Assembly: GCF_000763295.1 (NCBI RefSeq)
Contig: NZ_JRJE01000002.1
Location: 62,001 to 126,000, forward strand
Length of the DNA: 64,000 nt
Direction of reading: 5' to 3'
Source of the DNA: Thalassospira australica
Lineage (GTDB): Bacteria > Pseudomonadota > Alphaproteobacteria > Rhodospirillales > Thalassospiraceae
The notes below the pieces were generated by a model. That model was not told the origin of the DNA and did no database searches. It saw only the letters and a program-made list of their open reading frames with translations. Position 1 is the stretch's first letter; each line of letters starts with the position of its first letter. Below, piece by piece: positions 43,303 through 52,478 of the stretch. The position numbers and the translations under genes are program-made.

Positions 43303-43776
43303 TTAGCCAAAATCAAACAGCGAAAGTGACGGGTTGGATTTTATGTATTCCATCTCGTCGTTTTCGATATCACCCGTGGAATGCCAGCCATGGCTTTCAT
43401 AAAAGCCATGCGCGCGGTTTTGCGCGTTGGCCCCGGTGGTCAGCGAGATGTCATTGCATCCTTGGGCAAACAGCCAGTCTTCGGCGGTCCGCAGCAAAGC
43501 TGCCCCGACCCCGCGTCCTTCAAATTCCGGATCGACGAACAGCGCCCAAAGGGTGGCTTCCCTTGGGATGGCAATCGCGAAACCGGCGGCCGAACCATCC
43601 AGATCGGCAAGCCAGATGCCATAGCCCTGTTCCAGCCATTTGCCAAAGGCCGCCTTGGTGATGCCGCGTTCGGCAAGTTCGGAGGCGGAAAGATGGTTTT
43701 CGCGGACACGGCTTCGGATGGCAAAAATTGCCCCGACATCGCCCAAGCGGGCTTTTCTGATTTTCAATCCGGCCAC
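43303..43776 (-). CDS. GNAT-family N-acetyltransferase
   Basis: 157 residues with the GNAT fold: IRKARLGDVGAIFAIRSRVREN at the start, GFAIAIPREATLWALFVDPEFEGRGVGAALL (beta4 and the acetyl-CoA loop with the Q/RxxGxG/A motif, about 66-96), and GANAQNRAHGFYESHGWHSTGDIENDEMEYI (about 117-147). It transfers an acetyl group from acetyl-CoA to an amine; the substrate is not known. A REP-like repeat lies upstream. Confidence 0.85.
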   Translation of the reverse strand: MAGLKIRKARLGDVGAIFAIRSRVRENHLSASELAERGITKAAFGKWLEQGYGIWLADLDGSAAGFAIAIPREATLWALFVDPEFEGRGVGAALLRTAEDWLFAQGCNDISLTTGANAQNRAHGFYESHGWHSTGDIENDEMEYIKSNPSLSLFDFG

Positions 43777-43888
43777 TGCGTTTGCTTTCTATCCAACCGC
43801 GTCAAACTTGGCGGCAATTTAGCGATATGACGCCATAGTGCCAGCGAAATCGACACGGCTTCGGGTGGACGCGCACCGGCAACACTGT

Positions 43889-43989
43889 CGTGCCCGCGCA
43901 GAGCCTGTGCCCGCGAAGGCGGGTGCGGGGGCCCAGTTCCGCACCACCGCACAGTGGATTCCGGGTCTGCGCTTCGCTCCGCCCGGAAT
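43889..43989. repeat. REP-like palindromic repeat
   Basis: The stretch contains CCCGC-GAAG-GCGGG (43910-43923) and ATTCCGGG...CCCGGAAT (43958-43989) with GCG/CGC inside the loop. It sits in the spacer between two minus-strand genes and resembles extragenic repeats of the GTCATTCC type; a relative is at 28611-28735. Confidence 0.6.
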
Positions 43990-44023
43990 GACGGCATTGG
44001 TCGGGTATGTCAGGTCCGCGGGC

Positions 44024-44422
44024 TTACCCCCCGAGATAATCCGCATCACTCACGGGTTCGAGCCAATCGACCGGCGAGCCATTGAGCTTTTCCTGAATGG
44101 CGATATGGGTCATGGCGGTTTCGGGGCCAGCGCCGTGCCAGTGCTTTTCACCCGGGTCAAACCAGACGATATCGCCGGGGCGGATTTCCTCAACAGGCCC
44201 GCCTTCGCGTTGCACCCGGCCAAATCCGGCGGTGACGATTAGTGTCTGGCCCAGCGGATGGGTGTGCCAGGTGGTGCGTGCACCCGGCTCAAACGTGACA
44301 TTGGCCGCGGCCACCCGTGCGGGGTCAGCGGCACTGATGATCGGCTCGATACGGACCTGCCCGGTGAAATATTCCGGCGAGGCGACGGTTGAGGCCTGCG
44401 ACCCGGCGCGTTTGATTTCCAT
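44024..44422 (-). CDS. Cupin-domain protein (hydroxynitrile lyase-like group)
   Basis: Single-domain cupin of 132 residues. The metal ligands are in [22 protein letters not shown] (cupin motif 1 with two His and a Gln, about 49-70) and [17 protein letters not shown] (motif 2, about 82-98). This matches small cupins annotated as carboxymuconolactone-decarboxylase-like or bacterial hydroxynitrile lyases, manganese-dependent in characterised cases. The cellular substrate is unknown. It begins 39 nt upstream of nothing on the same strand except the radical SAM gene to its right. Confidence 0.75.
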   Translation of the reverse strand: MEIKRAGSQASTVASPEYFTGQVRIEPIISAADPARVAAANVTFEPGARTTWHTHPLGQTLIVTAGFGRVQREGGPVEEIRPGDIVWFDPGEKHWHGAGPETAMTHIAIQEKLNGSPVDWLEPVSDADYLGG

Positions 44423-44461
44423 GGAGAGCGTCCTTCCTGAAAGATTATTGGTTGTGACTAT

Positions 44462-45559
44462 TCATTTCCCGGCCATCAAGCGCACCGGTTGGCGTTTTGG
44501 TCCCCATGTGCCCGGCGTTGCGCGAAACACACCGGCACAATGGGTGCCGCAGCTTTTGCACGCCCCATGGGCATCAAGGTTCCAGTCGGAAAGCTGATAC
44601 CAGTCGCGCCCGATCAGGATTTCGCCGCAGCCATGGCAAAAGGTGCTGCTATGTGATTTGTCATGCACGTTGCCGACATAGGCATAGCGCACACCATTTT
44701 GCAGGGCGATCTTGCGCGCCCGCACCAGCGTTTCGGCCGGGGTGCGCGGATGATCCATCATTTTCCAGTCCGGGTGAAAGGCGGTGAAATGCATGGGCAC
44801 ATCGGGACCAAGTTCATTGACCACCCAGTTTGTCATTTCCTCGAACTCCGCATTGCCATCGTTTTCGCCGGGGATGACAAGATTGGTGAGCTCAAACCAC
44901 ACACCGGTTTCATGTTTGAGGTATTTAAGCGTCTCAAGCACATCATCCAGATGGGCTGAGCACAGCTGATGATAAAAGCGATCCGTGAAACCCTTCAGAT
45001 CAACATTGGCCGCATCCATGTGGCGGAAAAATTCCTCGCGGGCCTTATCGCCAATGTAACCGGCGGTGACCGCGACGGTGCGAATGCCCATTTCACGGCA
45101 GGCCTGCGCCACATCGACGGCATATTCAAGGAAGATCACCGGATCATTATAGGTAAAGGCGACGGCCGAGCAGCCATGGGCCTTGGCAGTTTCGGCGATC
45201 ATTTCAGGGGTCGCCAATGATGAAAGCTTGTCCATCTCGCGCGCCTTGGAAATCTCGTAATTCTGGCAGAACTTACACGTCAGATTACAGCCCGCCGTGC
45301 CAAACGACAGGATCGGGGTGCCGGGCAAGAAGTGATTAAGCGGTTTCTTTTCAATCGGATCAATGCAGAACCCCGAGGACCGGCCCCATGTGGTCAGCAC
45401 CATCTGATCGCCTTGGCGGGCGCGGACAAAACACAAGCCCCGCTGCCCGTCTTTCAGCTTGCAAAAGCGCGGGCAGACATCGCACTGAATGCGGCCATCC
45501 TCAAGATGGTGCCAGTAGCGTCCGGGGACTGTATCGACCTCTGGTGTGGTCATATTCAT
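44462..45559 (-). CDS. amrS: AmmeMemoRadiSam system radical SAM enzyme
   Basis: 365 residues. An N-terminal Cys-rich part (CDVCPRFCKLKDGQRGLCFVR) precedes the radical SAM motif CNLTCKFCQNYEIS (CxxxCxxC, about 98-105), then AFTYNDPVIFLEYAVDV, NVDLKGF and a C-terminal zinc-ribbon-like part (CHGCGEILIGRDW; CKSCGTHCAG). The family always travels with Memo and AMMECR1 domains, here the fusion gene divergent at 45650. The reaction is not established. The long extension upstream to 46051 runs inside the divergent gene; ATG 45559 is the best start, though 45553 is also possible. Confidence 0.88.
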   Translation of the reverse strand: MNMTTPEVDTVPGRYWHHLEDGRIQCDVCPRFCKLKDGQRGLCFVRARQGDQMVLTTWGRSSGFCIDPIEKKPLNHFLPGTPILSFGTAGCNLTCKFCQNYEISKAREMDKLSSLATPEMIAETAKAHGCSAVAFTYNDPVIFLEYAVDVAQACREMGIRTVAVTAGYIGDKAREEFFRHMDAANVDLKGFTDRFYHQLCSAHLDDVLETLKYLKHETGVWFELTNLVIPGENDGNAEFEEMTNWVVNELGPDVPMHFTAFHPDWKMMDHPRTPAETLVRARKIALQNGVRYAYVGNVHDKSHSSTFCHGCGEILIGRDWYQLSDWNLDAHGACKSCGTHCAGVFRATPGTWGPKRQPVRLMAGK

Positions 45560-45649
45560 GGCATGGGCTTTCTTTTGGCAAAGCTTCCTCTTTGAAAACC
45601 TAGTCCTGATCGCTATCTTTTTAAAGGAAGTCATGCGATTGGAGCGCAA

Positions 45650-47125
45650 ATGAGCATCATCCGCCCCCCTGCCGTTGCCGGAACGTTTTATCCGTCTGAT
45701 GCCGATCTCTTGCGCAGCGAGATTGACGGGCTGATTGATGCGGCCCTGCATTCCGATGTGATTGCCAATGATAGCATCCCCAAGGCGATCATTGTGCCGC
45801 ATGCGGGGTTGATGTTTTCGGGCGCGATTGCTGCCCTTGGCTTTGCAACGGTGCGGGCGTTGAAAGATACCGTCAAACGCATTGTGATTGTTGGCCCGGC
45901 ACACCGCATGGCGTTTCAGGGGATTGCCTTGGCGCGCGCCGATCAGTTTGCGACACCGTTGGGGAATATGCGTTGTGATTTGCCGGCCCTTCAAACTGCG
46001 CTGGCGCTGCCACAGGTTCAGATGCTGGATGAGGCACACAAGCTTGAACACGGGCTTGAGATCGAATTGCCGTTTATCCAGCGCCTGTTTGGCGAGAACG
46101 CCGATATCGGCATTGTGCCGCTTCTGGTCAGCCGGTGCAGCCCGCGTCAGGTAAATGAGGTGATTGAAAAGCTTTGGGGCGGGTCGGAAACCTTGATTGT
46201 CATTTCATCCGATCTGTCGCATTTCCATGATTATGACACCGCCAGGCGCATGGATGACCGCACGCGCACGATGATCGAGCAATGTGAGGCGGAAAACATT
46301 GATACCAATGATGCCTGCGGTGCCTTGCCAGTGTCGGGCATGTTGGTATCGGCGCGGGCGCGCAAAATGACGATCAAAACACTTGGCATGCGCAATTCCG
46401 GTGATGTGACCGGGGACAAGGCCCGTGTGGTCGGATACGGCGCATGGGCGGTGTATGAAGGGTCAGACCAACCGATGACCGATTACAGCGAAGACGATTT
46501 TAATGACTTCACCGGGCCGACCGAACAGCTTATTGCCGATCACGGGGCAGAAATGCTTGATCTGTGTCGGCGGGCGATCCTGCATGGGATCGAAGCCGGC
46601 GCGCCGCTTCGGGTGTCGCCCACTGAAATGAGCACGGCACTTTGCGCACCGGGGGCGAGTTTTGTGACGCTTAAGAAATCCGGGCAGTTGCGTGGCTGCA
46701 TCGGATCGATCATCGCGCATACCGATCTGGGCAATGATCTGTGTGAAAATGCGTTCAAGGCAGCCTTTCGCGACCCGCGCTTTGCCGGGCTGTCGGGCGC
46801 TGAGATCAATGATGATCTGGAACTTTCAATTTCGGTTCTGTCCCCACCGCAGCCGTTTGGATTTAACAATCAGGCCGATTTGATTAACAGGCTGACGCCG
46901 TTTGAAGACGGAATTATCCTGTCGGATGGCAAACGGCGGGGATTGTTCCTGCCGCAAGTTTGGGATCAATTGCCTGATCCTGCGGATTTCCTTGCCCATC
47001 TTAAGCGCAAGGCGGGACTTGCGATGGATTACTGGTCTGATAGCCTGCGTGCGGAACGCTTTATTACACGCGGCGTTTCTTCAAAAGACCTGAACCCGAC
47101 CGGGTTCTGGCAACCCAAAGGGTAA
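45650..47125 (+). CDS. amrB/amrA: AmmeMemoRadiSam system Memo-AMMECR1 fusion protein
   Basis: 491 residues with two domains. Residues 1-265 form a Memo domain, related to class III non-heme iron dioxygenases (PAVAGTFYPSD, AIIVPHAGLMFSG with a His, HRMAFQGIAL, ISSDLSHFHDYDTARRMD). Residues about 290-485 form an AMMECR1 domain with the hallmark GQLRGCIGSI (about 345) and ENAFKAAFRDPRF. In many genomes the two are separate genes. It is divergent from the radical SAM partner over 90 nt. The system's function is still unclear. Confidence 0.9.
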   Translation: MSIIRPPAVAGTFYPSDADLLRSEIDGLIDAALHSDVIANDSIPKAIIVPHAGLMFSGAIAALGFATVRALKDTVKRIVIVGPAHRMAFQGIALARADQFATPLGNMRCDLPALQTALALPQVQMLDEAHKLEHGLEIELPFIQRLFGENADIGIVPLLVSRCSPRQVNEVIEKLWGGSETLIVISSDLSHFHDYDTARRMDDRTRTMIEQCEAENIDTNDACGALPVSGMLVSARARKMTIKTLGMRNSGDVTGDKARVVGYGAWAVYEGSDQPMTDYSEDDFNDFTGPTEQLIADHGAEMLDLCRRAILHGIEAGAPLRVSPTEMSTALCAPGASFVTLKKSGQLRGCIGSIIAHTDLGNDLCENAFKAAFRDPRFAGLSGAEINDDLELSISVLSPPQPFGFNNQADLINRLTPFEDGIILSDGKRRGLFLPQVWDQLPDPADFLAHLKRKAGLAMDYWSDSLRAERFITRGVSSKDLNPTGFWQPKG

Positions 47126-47133
47126 CAGCAACA

Positions 47134-47541
47134 ATGGCAACAACATCCGCAGACAACGGCGCGACGCACGGGCGCGATGATGACCGCTACGTCGCTTTCA
47201 TCAGGGAAGTTGCCGAATGGGAAGGCGTTTGGGCGCTTTATCATAATGGCTGGTTGCTCCATACCACGGAAACAGGGCAGAAATTCTGCCCGCTGTTTGC
47301 GCGCAGCAATGATGCGCAAAGCTTTGGCGCAAGCATTCAGAGCGATCATGTGCCAACGGCCGTGACCCTGGTGGAACTGATGGAAAGCCTGATGGTGCAA
47401 TGGCGGGCAGAGGATATTCATGCCGGCATCTGCCCGACACCGGTAAAGCCCGCTGTAGTCGTCACCCCCGATCAGCTCAGCACCGATATGATGACCGCCC
47501 TTAAGGATGTCATGACCGAGCGGCTTGGCAAGCAGAGTTAA
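47134..47541 (+). CDS. DUF2750 domain-containing protein
   Basis: 135 residues. DUF2750 core: DRYVAFIREVAEWEGVWALYHNGWLLHTT (about 17-45), KFCPLFARSNDAQSF (about 50) and VELMESLMVQWRAEDIHAGICPTP (about 79). Cytoplasmic, unknown role. It starts only 8 nt after the Memo-AMMECR1 stop, so it is in the same operon; whether it takes part in the AmmeMemoRadiSam system is unknown. Confidence 0.75.
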   Translation: MATTSADNGATHGRDDDRYVAFIREVAEWEGVWALYHNGWLLHTTETGQKFCPLFARSNDAQSFGASIQSDHVPTAVTLVELMESLMVQWRAEDIHAGICPTPVKPAVVVTPDQLSTDMMTALKDVMTERLGKQS

Positions 47542-47646
47542 AATTTGTCATCACCGCCAAGCCGGACTGGACCTTGGGCGTATAATTGCCTATGTCCAAG
47601 GTATCTCAGCACCTTACAGATTTCACGCCAACATAAGAGTTCCCCG

Positions 47647-48465
47647 ATGACCATTGCCCTGCCTGCTGATGCCCAAGCACTTGAAAACGGATTGATCGAG
47701 ATTGCCCGCAAGGCCGGGGCGGCGATGATGGAAATCTATCAGACCGATTTTGAGGTGCGGTCCAAGGACGATGCCAGCCCGGTGACCGAGGCCGATGACG
47801 CGGCAGAAGCCGTGATCCTGCCCGGTCTTCGTGCGCTGACCCCCGATGTTAAAATCGTGTCCGAGGAAAGTGCAGCCAAGGGCGATGTGCCCGATGTAGA
47901 TGGCGAAACCGACTTTTTCTGGCTGGTCGATCCGCTGGATGGCACCAAGGAGTTTATCAAGCGCAATGGCGAGTTCACCGTCAATGTTGCCCTGATCGCC
48001 AAGGGCCAGCCCGTGCTGGGCGTGGTTTATGCCCCGGCAATCGACAAGCTTTATTACGGTGGCCCGGATGGCGCGAAGCTGATCGAAGGCGACGTTATGG
48101 ACCCGAAAGCCACCCAGATCACCGTGCGCGAGATGCCCGAAGATGGCGTTGTCGTGGTCGGATCCCGTTCGCACGGCGATCCCGAAGCGATGAAGGCGTT
48201 TCTGGGCGATCTTGCGGTCAAGGAACTGCGCCCGGCGGGAAGTTCGCTTAAGCTTTGCCTGGTCGCAGCCGGTGAAGCGGACCTGTATCCCAGGCTCGGC
48301 CCGACCATGGAATGGGACATCGGGGCTGGGCATGCGGTTTTGAAAGCCGCAGGCGGTGTGGTTGAAAATATGGATGGTTCCCGATTCCTTTACGGCAAGG
48401 CCGATTTCCGCAACCCGTTCTTCATCGCACGCAGCCCGAGCGTCCCTGTGAAATACGAAGCATAA
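47647..48465 (+). CDS. cysQ: 3'(2'),5'-bisphosphate nucleotidase
   Basis: 272 residues of the inositol-monophosphatase superfamily. It hydrolyses 3'-phosphoadenosine 5'-phosphate to AMP, a by-product of sulfate assimilation. Metal-binding motifs: SPVTEADDAAEAVI (about 41), VSEESA (about 72), WLVDPLDGTKEFIKRNGEFTVNVALI (about 90-115) and the C-terminal GPTMEWDIGAGHAVLKAAGG (about 217). The ATG 47647 is chosen for the family start; an upstream in-frame ATG at 47545 lacks support. No other cys gene is nearby. Confidence 0.92.
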   Translation: MTIALPADAQALENGLIEIARKAGAAMMEIYQTDFEVRSKDDASPVTEADDAAEAVILPGLRALTPDVKIVSEESAAKGDVPDVDGETDFFWLVDPLDGTKEFIKRNGEFTVNVALIAKGQPVLGVVYAPAIDKLYYGGPDGAKLIEGDVMDPKATQITVREMPEDGVVVVGSRSHGDPEAMKAFLGDLAVKELRPAGSSLKLCLVAAGEADLYPRLGPTMEWDIGAGHAVLKAAGGVVENMDGSRFLYGKADFRNPFFIARSPSVPVKYEA

Positions 48466-48892
48466 CCCTTCGCAGAGCGGGATCAGAACCGAATTTCAGA
48501 GCACGATCAGCGGCTTGTCTTTTGCGCGATGCAGCATGGGCAAGCCGCATGTTTCCGACAATGCCAAAACCCCGCCACACCCCGCAGTTTTCTTGACTTT
48601 GGGGATGTTTTCGCGTAGACATAATTCATCGCCACACAACGTGTAGGTGACGTAAATAGCCGCCGGAATCACGGCGACGCGGTCTTGTTTCACCACTGCA
48701 GGGCGAGGCAGGGCTAGAGCGTAAATTGGCGCCGCCATTCTGTATGGCGGCGCTGCGCTGTTTGGGGCATATGCCATCCAATCATGCTATTGTTTTTTGC
48801 CTGCCATACACACAATGCAGGCCCTTCTTCCTTGTCATGGCACTGCATCATCGCTAGGTATTTGAGTAGTATATCTTTTCGCGGAACATTGC
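48466..48892. other. Spacer between cysQ and tsaC, with one strong palindrome
   Basis: 427 nt. It holds a perfect 10-bp hairpin GCGCCGCCAT/ATGGCGGCGC (48729-48753) without a U-run, an AT-rich stretch before tsaC (48855-48880) that should contain its promoter, and one minus-strand reading frame described separately. I see no RNA gene. Confidence 0.45.
48496..48777 (-). CDS. Possible small protein, 93 aa (doubtful)
   Basis: An open frame with the ATG at 48777 and five Cys in its second half (TLCGDELCLREN, TAGCGGVLALSETCGL). No recognised family, no clear ribosome site, and the N-terminal part crosses the 10-bp palindrome. A disulfide- or metal-binding small protein is conceivable, but it may be a chance frame. 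Confidence 0.25.
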   Translation of the reverse strand: MAYAPNSAAPPYRMAAPIYALALPRPAVVKQDRVAVIPAAIYVTYTLCGDELCLRENIPKVKKTAGCGGVLALSETCGLPMLHRAKDKPLIVL

Positions 48893-49888
48893 ATGTCGCC
48901 AGCCCTTACCATTCGTCCCTATTCCGAAGGTGCCCTTAGTCAGGCGGCGGGAAAGCTGCGTGCGGGCGAGTTGGTGGCCTTTCCGACCGAGACAGTTTAC
49001 GGGCTGGGCGCGGATGCGACCAACGCCGATGCGGTGGCAGGCATTTATGCCGCCAAGAAGCGCCCAAGCTTTAACCCCCTGATCAGTCACTTCCCCGACC
49101 GGGATTCTGCGGCCCAACATGCGGTTTTTGATGCGCGTGCCGATAAACTGGCAGATGCATTCTGGCCCGGTGCGCTGACACTTGTGCTGCCGCGCCGTGA
49201 AGACAGCACGGTGTGTGAACTTGTCACCGCCGGGCTTCCGAGCATTGCCGTTCGCGTCCCCGCCCATCCGATGGCACGTGAATTGTTGCGATCTGTCGGG
49301 CGACCGGTTGCCGCCCCTTCGGCCAACCGGTCCGGGCGGATCAGCCCGACCACGGCAGGCCATGTGGCCCATTCGCTGGGCGATGATATCGGCATGATCT
49401 TGGATGGCGGGCCGTGTGGTGTCGGACTTGAAAGCACGGTGATTGACCTCACGACAGAACGGGTGGTGATGCTGCGCCCCGGCGGCATTACGGCCGAACA
49501 GGTCGCAGAAGTTCTGGACTGTGAAGTCGTCATGGCCGAAAGTGATGACACCGCCCCCAAAAGCCCAGGCATGCTGACCAGCCATTATGCGCCGGGTTTG
49601 CCGGTGCGGCTGGATGCGAAAACTGCTGATCATGCGACATTCGGCCATGAGATTTTGCTGGCATTTGGCGATTGCAACACCAAGGGATTTGATGCGGTCT
49701 TGTGGCTGTCGAAATCCGGTGATGACATCGAAGCCGCAGCCAACCTGTTTGCCAAGCTTCATGAAGCCGACCAGAAACACTTTGATGGCATTGCCATCGC
49801 CCCGATCCCCGATCACGGATTGGGCATGGCAATCAATGACCGCATGAAACGTGCGGCTGCCCCGCGCAGCCCCCACCCGTCCCCGTAA
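48893..49888 (+). CDS. tsaC: L-threonylcarbamoyladenylate synthase (Sua5 type)
   Basis: 331 residues. The YrdC domain (1-210) has VAFPTETVYGLGADA (about 28-42), KRPSFNPLI (about 55), TLVLPRR (about 96), VAVRVPAHPMARELL, and the SANRSGRISPT segment (about 143). A C-terminal Sua5 domain (SPGMLTSHYAPGLPVRL onwards) distinguishes it from the short TsaC. It makes threonylcarbamoyl-AMP from threonine, bicarbonate and ATP for the t6A modification of ANN-decoding tRNAs. Here it is followed by an FAD oxidase gene after 20 nt. Confidence 0.92.
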   Translation: MSPALTIRPYSEGALSQAAGKLRAGELVAFPTETVYGLGADATNADAVAGIYAAKKRPSFNPLISHFPDRDSAAQHAVFDARADKLADAFWPGALTLVLPRREDSTVCELVTAGLPSIAVRVPAHPMARELLRSVGRPVAAPSANRSGRISPTTAGHVAHSLGDDIGMILDGGPCGVGLESTVIDLTTERVVMLRPGGITAEQVAEVLDCEVVMAESDDTAPKSPGMLTSHYAPGLPVRLDAKTADHATFGHEILLAFGDCNTKGFDAVLWLSKSGDDIEAAANLFAKLHEADQKHFDGIAIAPIPDHGLGMAINDRMKRAAAPRSPHPSP

Positions 49889-49908
49889 CGGTCGTCAGGA
49901 CCCAACCC

Positions 49909-51321
49909 ATGTCAAGTCTGCCCGATGCCGCGATTACAGAATTAAAAGACCTGTTGGGGCCGAAAGGCTGGAGCATGGATGGGGATGTTTTAAGCAGCCA
50001 TAATGCGGAAGCACGCGGCAAGTTTGACGGCAAGGCGGAACTGATCCTGTTTCCCGCCAGCACACATGAAGTTTCCAAAGCAGTTGGCATTTGCGCCAAA
50101 CATGATGTCGCCGTCGTGCCGCAAGGCGGCAATACCGGCCGATGCGGCGGAGCAGTTGCCGAAGACAAACAGGTTTTGATCAACCTGAAACGCATGAACC
50201 GGGTGATCGAGATTGATCCCCGCGACTTCACGGCAACGGTCGAGGCCGGTGCAATCTTGCAAACCATTCAGGAAGCCGCCGAGAAGAAGGATTTACTTTT
50301 TCCCTTGTCGCTTGGTGCAGAGGGAACCTGTCAGATTGGCGGGAACCTTGCGACCAATGCGGGGGGATTGAATGTGATCCGCTATGGTACGGCACGGGAT
50401 TTGTGCTTGGGGCTTGAGGTTGTTTTGCCAGATGGCAGCATCTGGAACGGGTTATCGAAACTGCGCAAAGACAATACCGGTTATGATCTGCGCGATCTGT
50501 TCATTGGCGCGGAAGGCACGCTTGGCATCATTACCAAAGCGACGCTGAAACTGTTTGCCCGTCCCCTGCACACCGCCACCGCATGGCTTGCGGTGGCGTC
50601 ACCCGAATGCGCGATTGATCTGCTGGCACTGGCGCGCCGTCATACGGGCGATGGTATTTCCGCCTTTGAGCTTATGAGCAACTTTGCCCATGATCTTTCG
50701 GTCACATATCTTCCGGGCCTGATGCGCCCGCTTGCGACCAAAACCAACTGGCATGTGTTGATTGAACTGACATCGTCACGCCCGAATGATGATTTGCAAA
50801 CGCTTTTGGTCGACTTGCTGAGCCAGGCTGTTGAGATCGGCCTTGCAACTGATGCCACAATCGCCCAGTCCGAGGCACAGCGCAAAAACCTGTGGGCGAT
50901 CCGCGAAGGCATCCCCGAAGCGCAAGGCTTTGAAGGCGGGTCGATCAAGCATGATGTGTCCGTACCGGTATCGACCATACCAAAACTGTTAAAGCGCGGC
51001 ATGGCAGCAGCAGATGCGCTTATTCCCGGCATTCGCCCCTGCCCGTTCGGACATGTTGGTGATGGCAATATTCATTTCAACTTCAGCCAGCCTGCCACGG
51101 CCAACAAAGCCGGATATCTGGCACAGTGGGAAAGCTTGAACACCGTCATTCACGACATTGTCGTCGATCTTGGCGGGTCAATCAGTGCGGAACACGGCAT
51201 TGGTCAGCTTAAACGGGGTGAATTGGCCCATTATGCCAGCGCGGAAAAGATGACGCTTCTGCGCACGATCAAGGACGCACTTGATCCAGATGGCAGGCTT
51301 AATCCCGGCAAGGTCGTCTGA
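49909..51321 (+). CDS. FAD-linked oxidase (GlcD/D-2-hydroxyglutarate dehydrogenase type)
   Basis: 470 residues. N-terminal FAD_binding_4 domain with VVPQGGNTGRCGGAVAEDKQVLINLKRMNRVIEID (about 66-100) and GGNLATNAGGLNVIRYGTARDLCLGLEVVLPDG (about 144-176), then the FAD-oxidase C-terminal domain with the metal-site segment CPFGHVGDGNIHFNF (about 379) and GGSISAEHGIGQLKRGEL (about 423). Members oxidise D-2-hydroxy acids such as D-lactate, glycolate or D-2-hydroxyglutarate and pass electrons to a quinone or ETF. Alone, without glcE and glcF, it is more like a D-2-hydroxyglutarate or D-lactate dehydrogenase. Confidence 0.85.
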   Translation: MSSLPDAAITELKDLLGPKGWSMDGDVLSSHNAEARGKFDGKAELILFPASTHEVSKAVGICAKHDVAVVPQGGNTGRCGGAVAEDKQVLINLKRMNRVIEIDPRDFTATVEAGAILQTIQEAAEKKDLLFPLSLGAEGTCQIGGNLATNAGGLNVIRYGTARDLCLGLEVVLPDGSIWNGLSKLRKDNTGYDLRDLFIGAEGTLGIITKATLKLFARPLHTATAWLAVASPECAIDLLALARRHTGDGISAFELMSNFAHDLSVTYLPGLMRPLATKTNWHVLIELTSSRPNDDLQTLLVDLLSQAVEIGLATDATIAQSEAQRKNLWAIREGIPEAQGFEGGSIKHDVSVPVSTIPKLLKRGMAAADALIPGIRPCPFGHVGDGNIHFNFSQPATANKAGYLAQWESLNTVIHDIVVDLGGSISAEHGIGQLKRGELAHYASAEKMTLLRTIKDALDPDGRLNPGKVV

Positions 51322-51389
51322 ACACCTGTTATCGTTTTATCGTCTTATCGTCTTTCTGACGACGGCAGAATATTAGGCCGAAAAAGCAA

Positions 51390-51416
51390 ACGGGCACCCG
51401 CATGATGGGTGCCCGT
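51390..51416. terminator. Terminator between the oxidase and the acid phosphatase genes
   Basis: ACGGGCACCC pairs with GGGTGCCCGT over 10 bp (loop GCATGAT). The U-rich tract (plus-strand AAAAAGCAAA) follows on the minus strand, so it chiefly ends the phosphatase transcript. Confidence 0.8.
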
Positions 51417-51437
51417 AAGATAACAGCAGCAGAAAGC

Positions 51438-52292
51438 TTATTCGCCCGGACCGGCCCACGGGGTCATGGCGTTGAGCTTGTCCTGACGGCGTTCGTCGCC
51501 CGACTTGCCCCAATCGCCCCCAAAGGCTGCGGACTCCCAGGAGCCGTAGCTTGGGTTCGGCAGCATGAACCAGCGTTCACCCCAGTAGTTGCCATATTTT
51601 TCCATGACGTCGAGGCGTTCTTCGACGGTGCCATCAATTTCATCGGTGAAGTCACCGAAGTTGTCACCAAACTGCATGATCACGCGGTAATCTTCAGTTA
51701 CGGCCGCACGGCGCGGGGTTTTGTTCGAGCCCCATTCTTCGACCTCGCCGCGCAGCATGACGTGTTCTGCATCAGCATAGGGGAAACCGTATTTCTGAAG
51801 GTTTTCGATGGTCGGGGCTTCTTGCGGTGCCTTGCGGTTGGAGACATAGAAGATTTCAACACCACGGGCCGCAGCCGCCTTGGTGAATTCCAGCGCGCCC
51901 GGTGTCGGGGTGGAAATCATGTCATGAACGAATTTCGCCCATGTTTTGGAGCTGTAATGGGTGCTTTCAGTGACAACCCATGCCTGATAGGCGGAGTTAT
52001 CAAGAACCGTCTCATCGACATCAAGGATAACAGCCGGTGGTTTGGCCATATAGTTGCCGTCCTGCTCAAGGGCCGCAGTCCAGCTATGATCGCCAATGGC
52101 GGCATCAAGAAGACGGGTTGCCCCGGCAAAGACAGACATGGCGGTCGTTTTGTATTCAACCGAAGTCTGCAGCCACAACGTGCCGTTAAGGCCGTCATTC
52201 TGTGCCGGTTCCTGCGCCTGTGCACCAAATGCACAAAGGGCGCTGGTCGCGACAATGGCAGCCACGCCGAATGATTTCGCAAAAGAAGTCAT
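51438..52292 (-). CDS. Secreted HAD acid phosphatase (class B-like / e(P4) family)
   Basis: 284 residues with a signal peptide (MTSFAKSFGVAAIVATSALCAFGAQA, cut after AQA). There is no lipobox, so it is a soluble periplasmic form of a family that is often lipid-anchored. The HAD nucleophile is in AVILDVDETVLDNSAYQAW (first Asp nucleophile, about 88); IFYVSNRK (about 163) is motif 2 and FGDNFGDF (about 233) motif 4. It removes phosphate from nucleotides and other esters outside the membrane, as a nutrient-scavenging enzyme. The start at MTSFAKS is set by the signal peptide. Confidence 0.88.
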   Translation of the reverse strand: MTSFAKSFGVAAIVATSALCAFGAQAQEPAQNDGLNGTLWLQTSVEYKTTAMSVFAGATRLLDAAIGDHSWTAALEQDGNYMAKPPAVILDVDETVLDNSAYQAWVVTESTHYSSKTWAKFVHDMISTPTPGALEFTKAAAARGVEIFYVSNRKAPQEAPTIENLQKYGFPYADAEHVMLRGEVEEWGSNKTPRRAAVTEDYRVIMQFGDNFGDFTDEIDGTVEERLDVMEKYGNYWGERWFMLPNPSYGSWESAAFGGDWGKSGDERRQDKLNAMTPWAGPGE

Positions 52293-52383
52293 CTTATATT
52301 CTCCCTGTTGATTTCCCGACCACCCGGTTACTGACCAAGCAGACAAGATCGCAGTAGAATGCCACTGCGTTGCGGTAAAGAAA

Positions 52384-52417
52384 AAGCCTTTTTCACCCAT
52401 CACTGTGAAAAAGGCTT
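52384..52417 (-). terminator. Terminator downstream of acylphosphatase
   Basis: AAGCCTTTTTCAC and GTGAAAAAGGCTT pair over 13 bp (loop CCATCACT), followed on the minus strand by TTTTTCTTT. It ends the minus-strand group HAD / DUF1244 / acylphosphatase. Confidence 0.85.
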
Positions 52418-52478
52418 ATGAAAGCATTATGACAAAGCCGCCAATCAATGCGCGGACCACCGATTTACGCCGCCCAGA

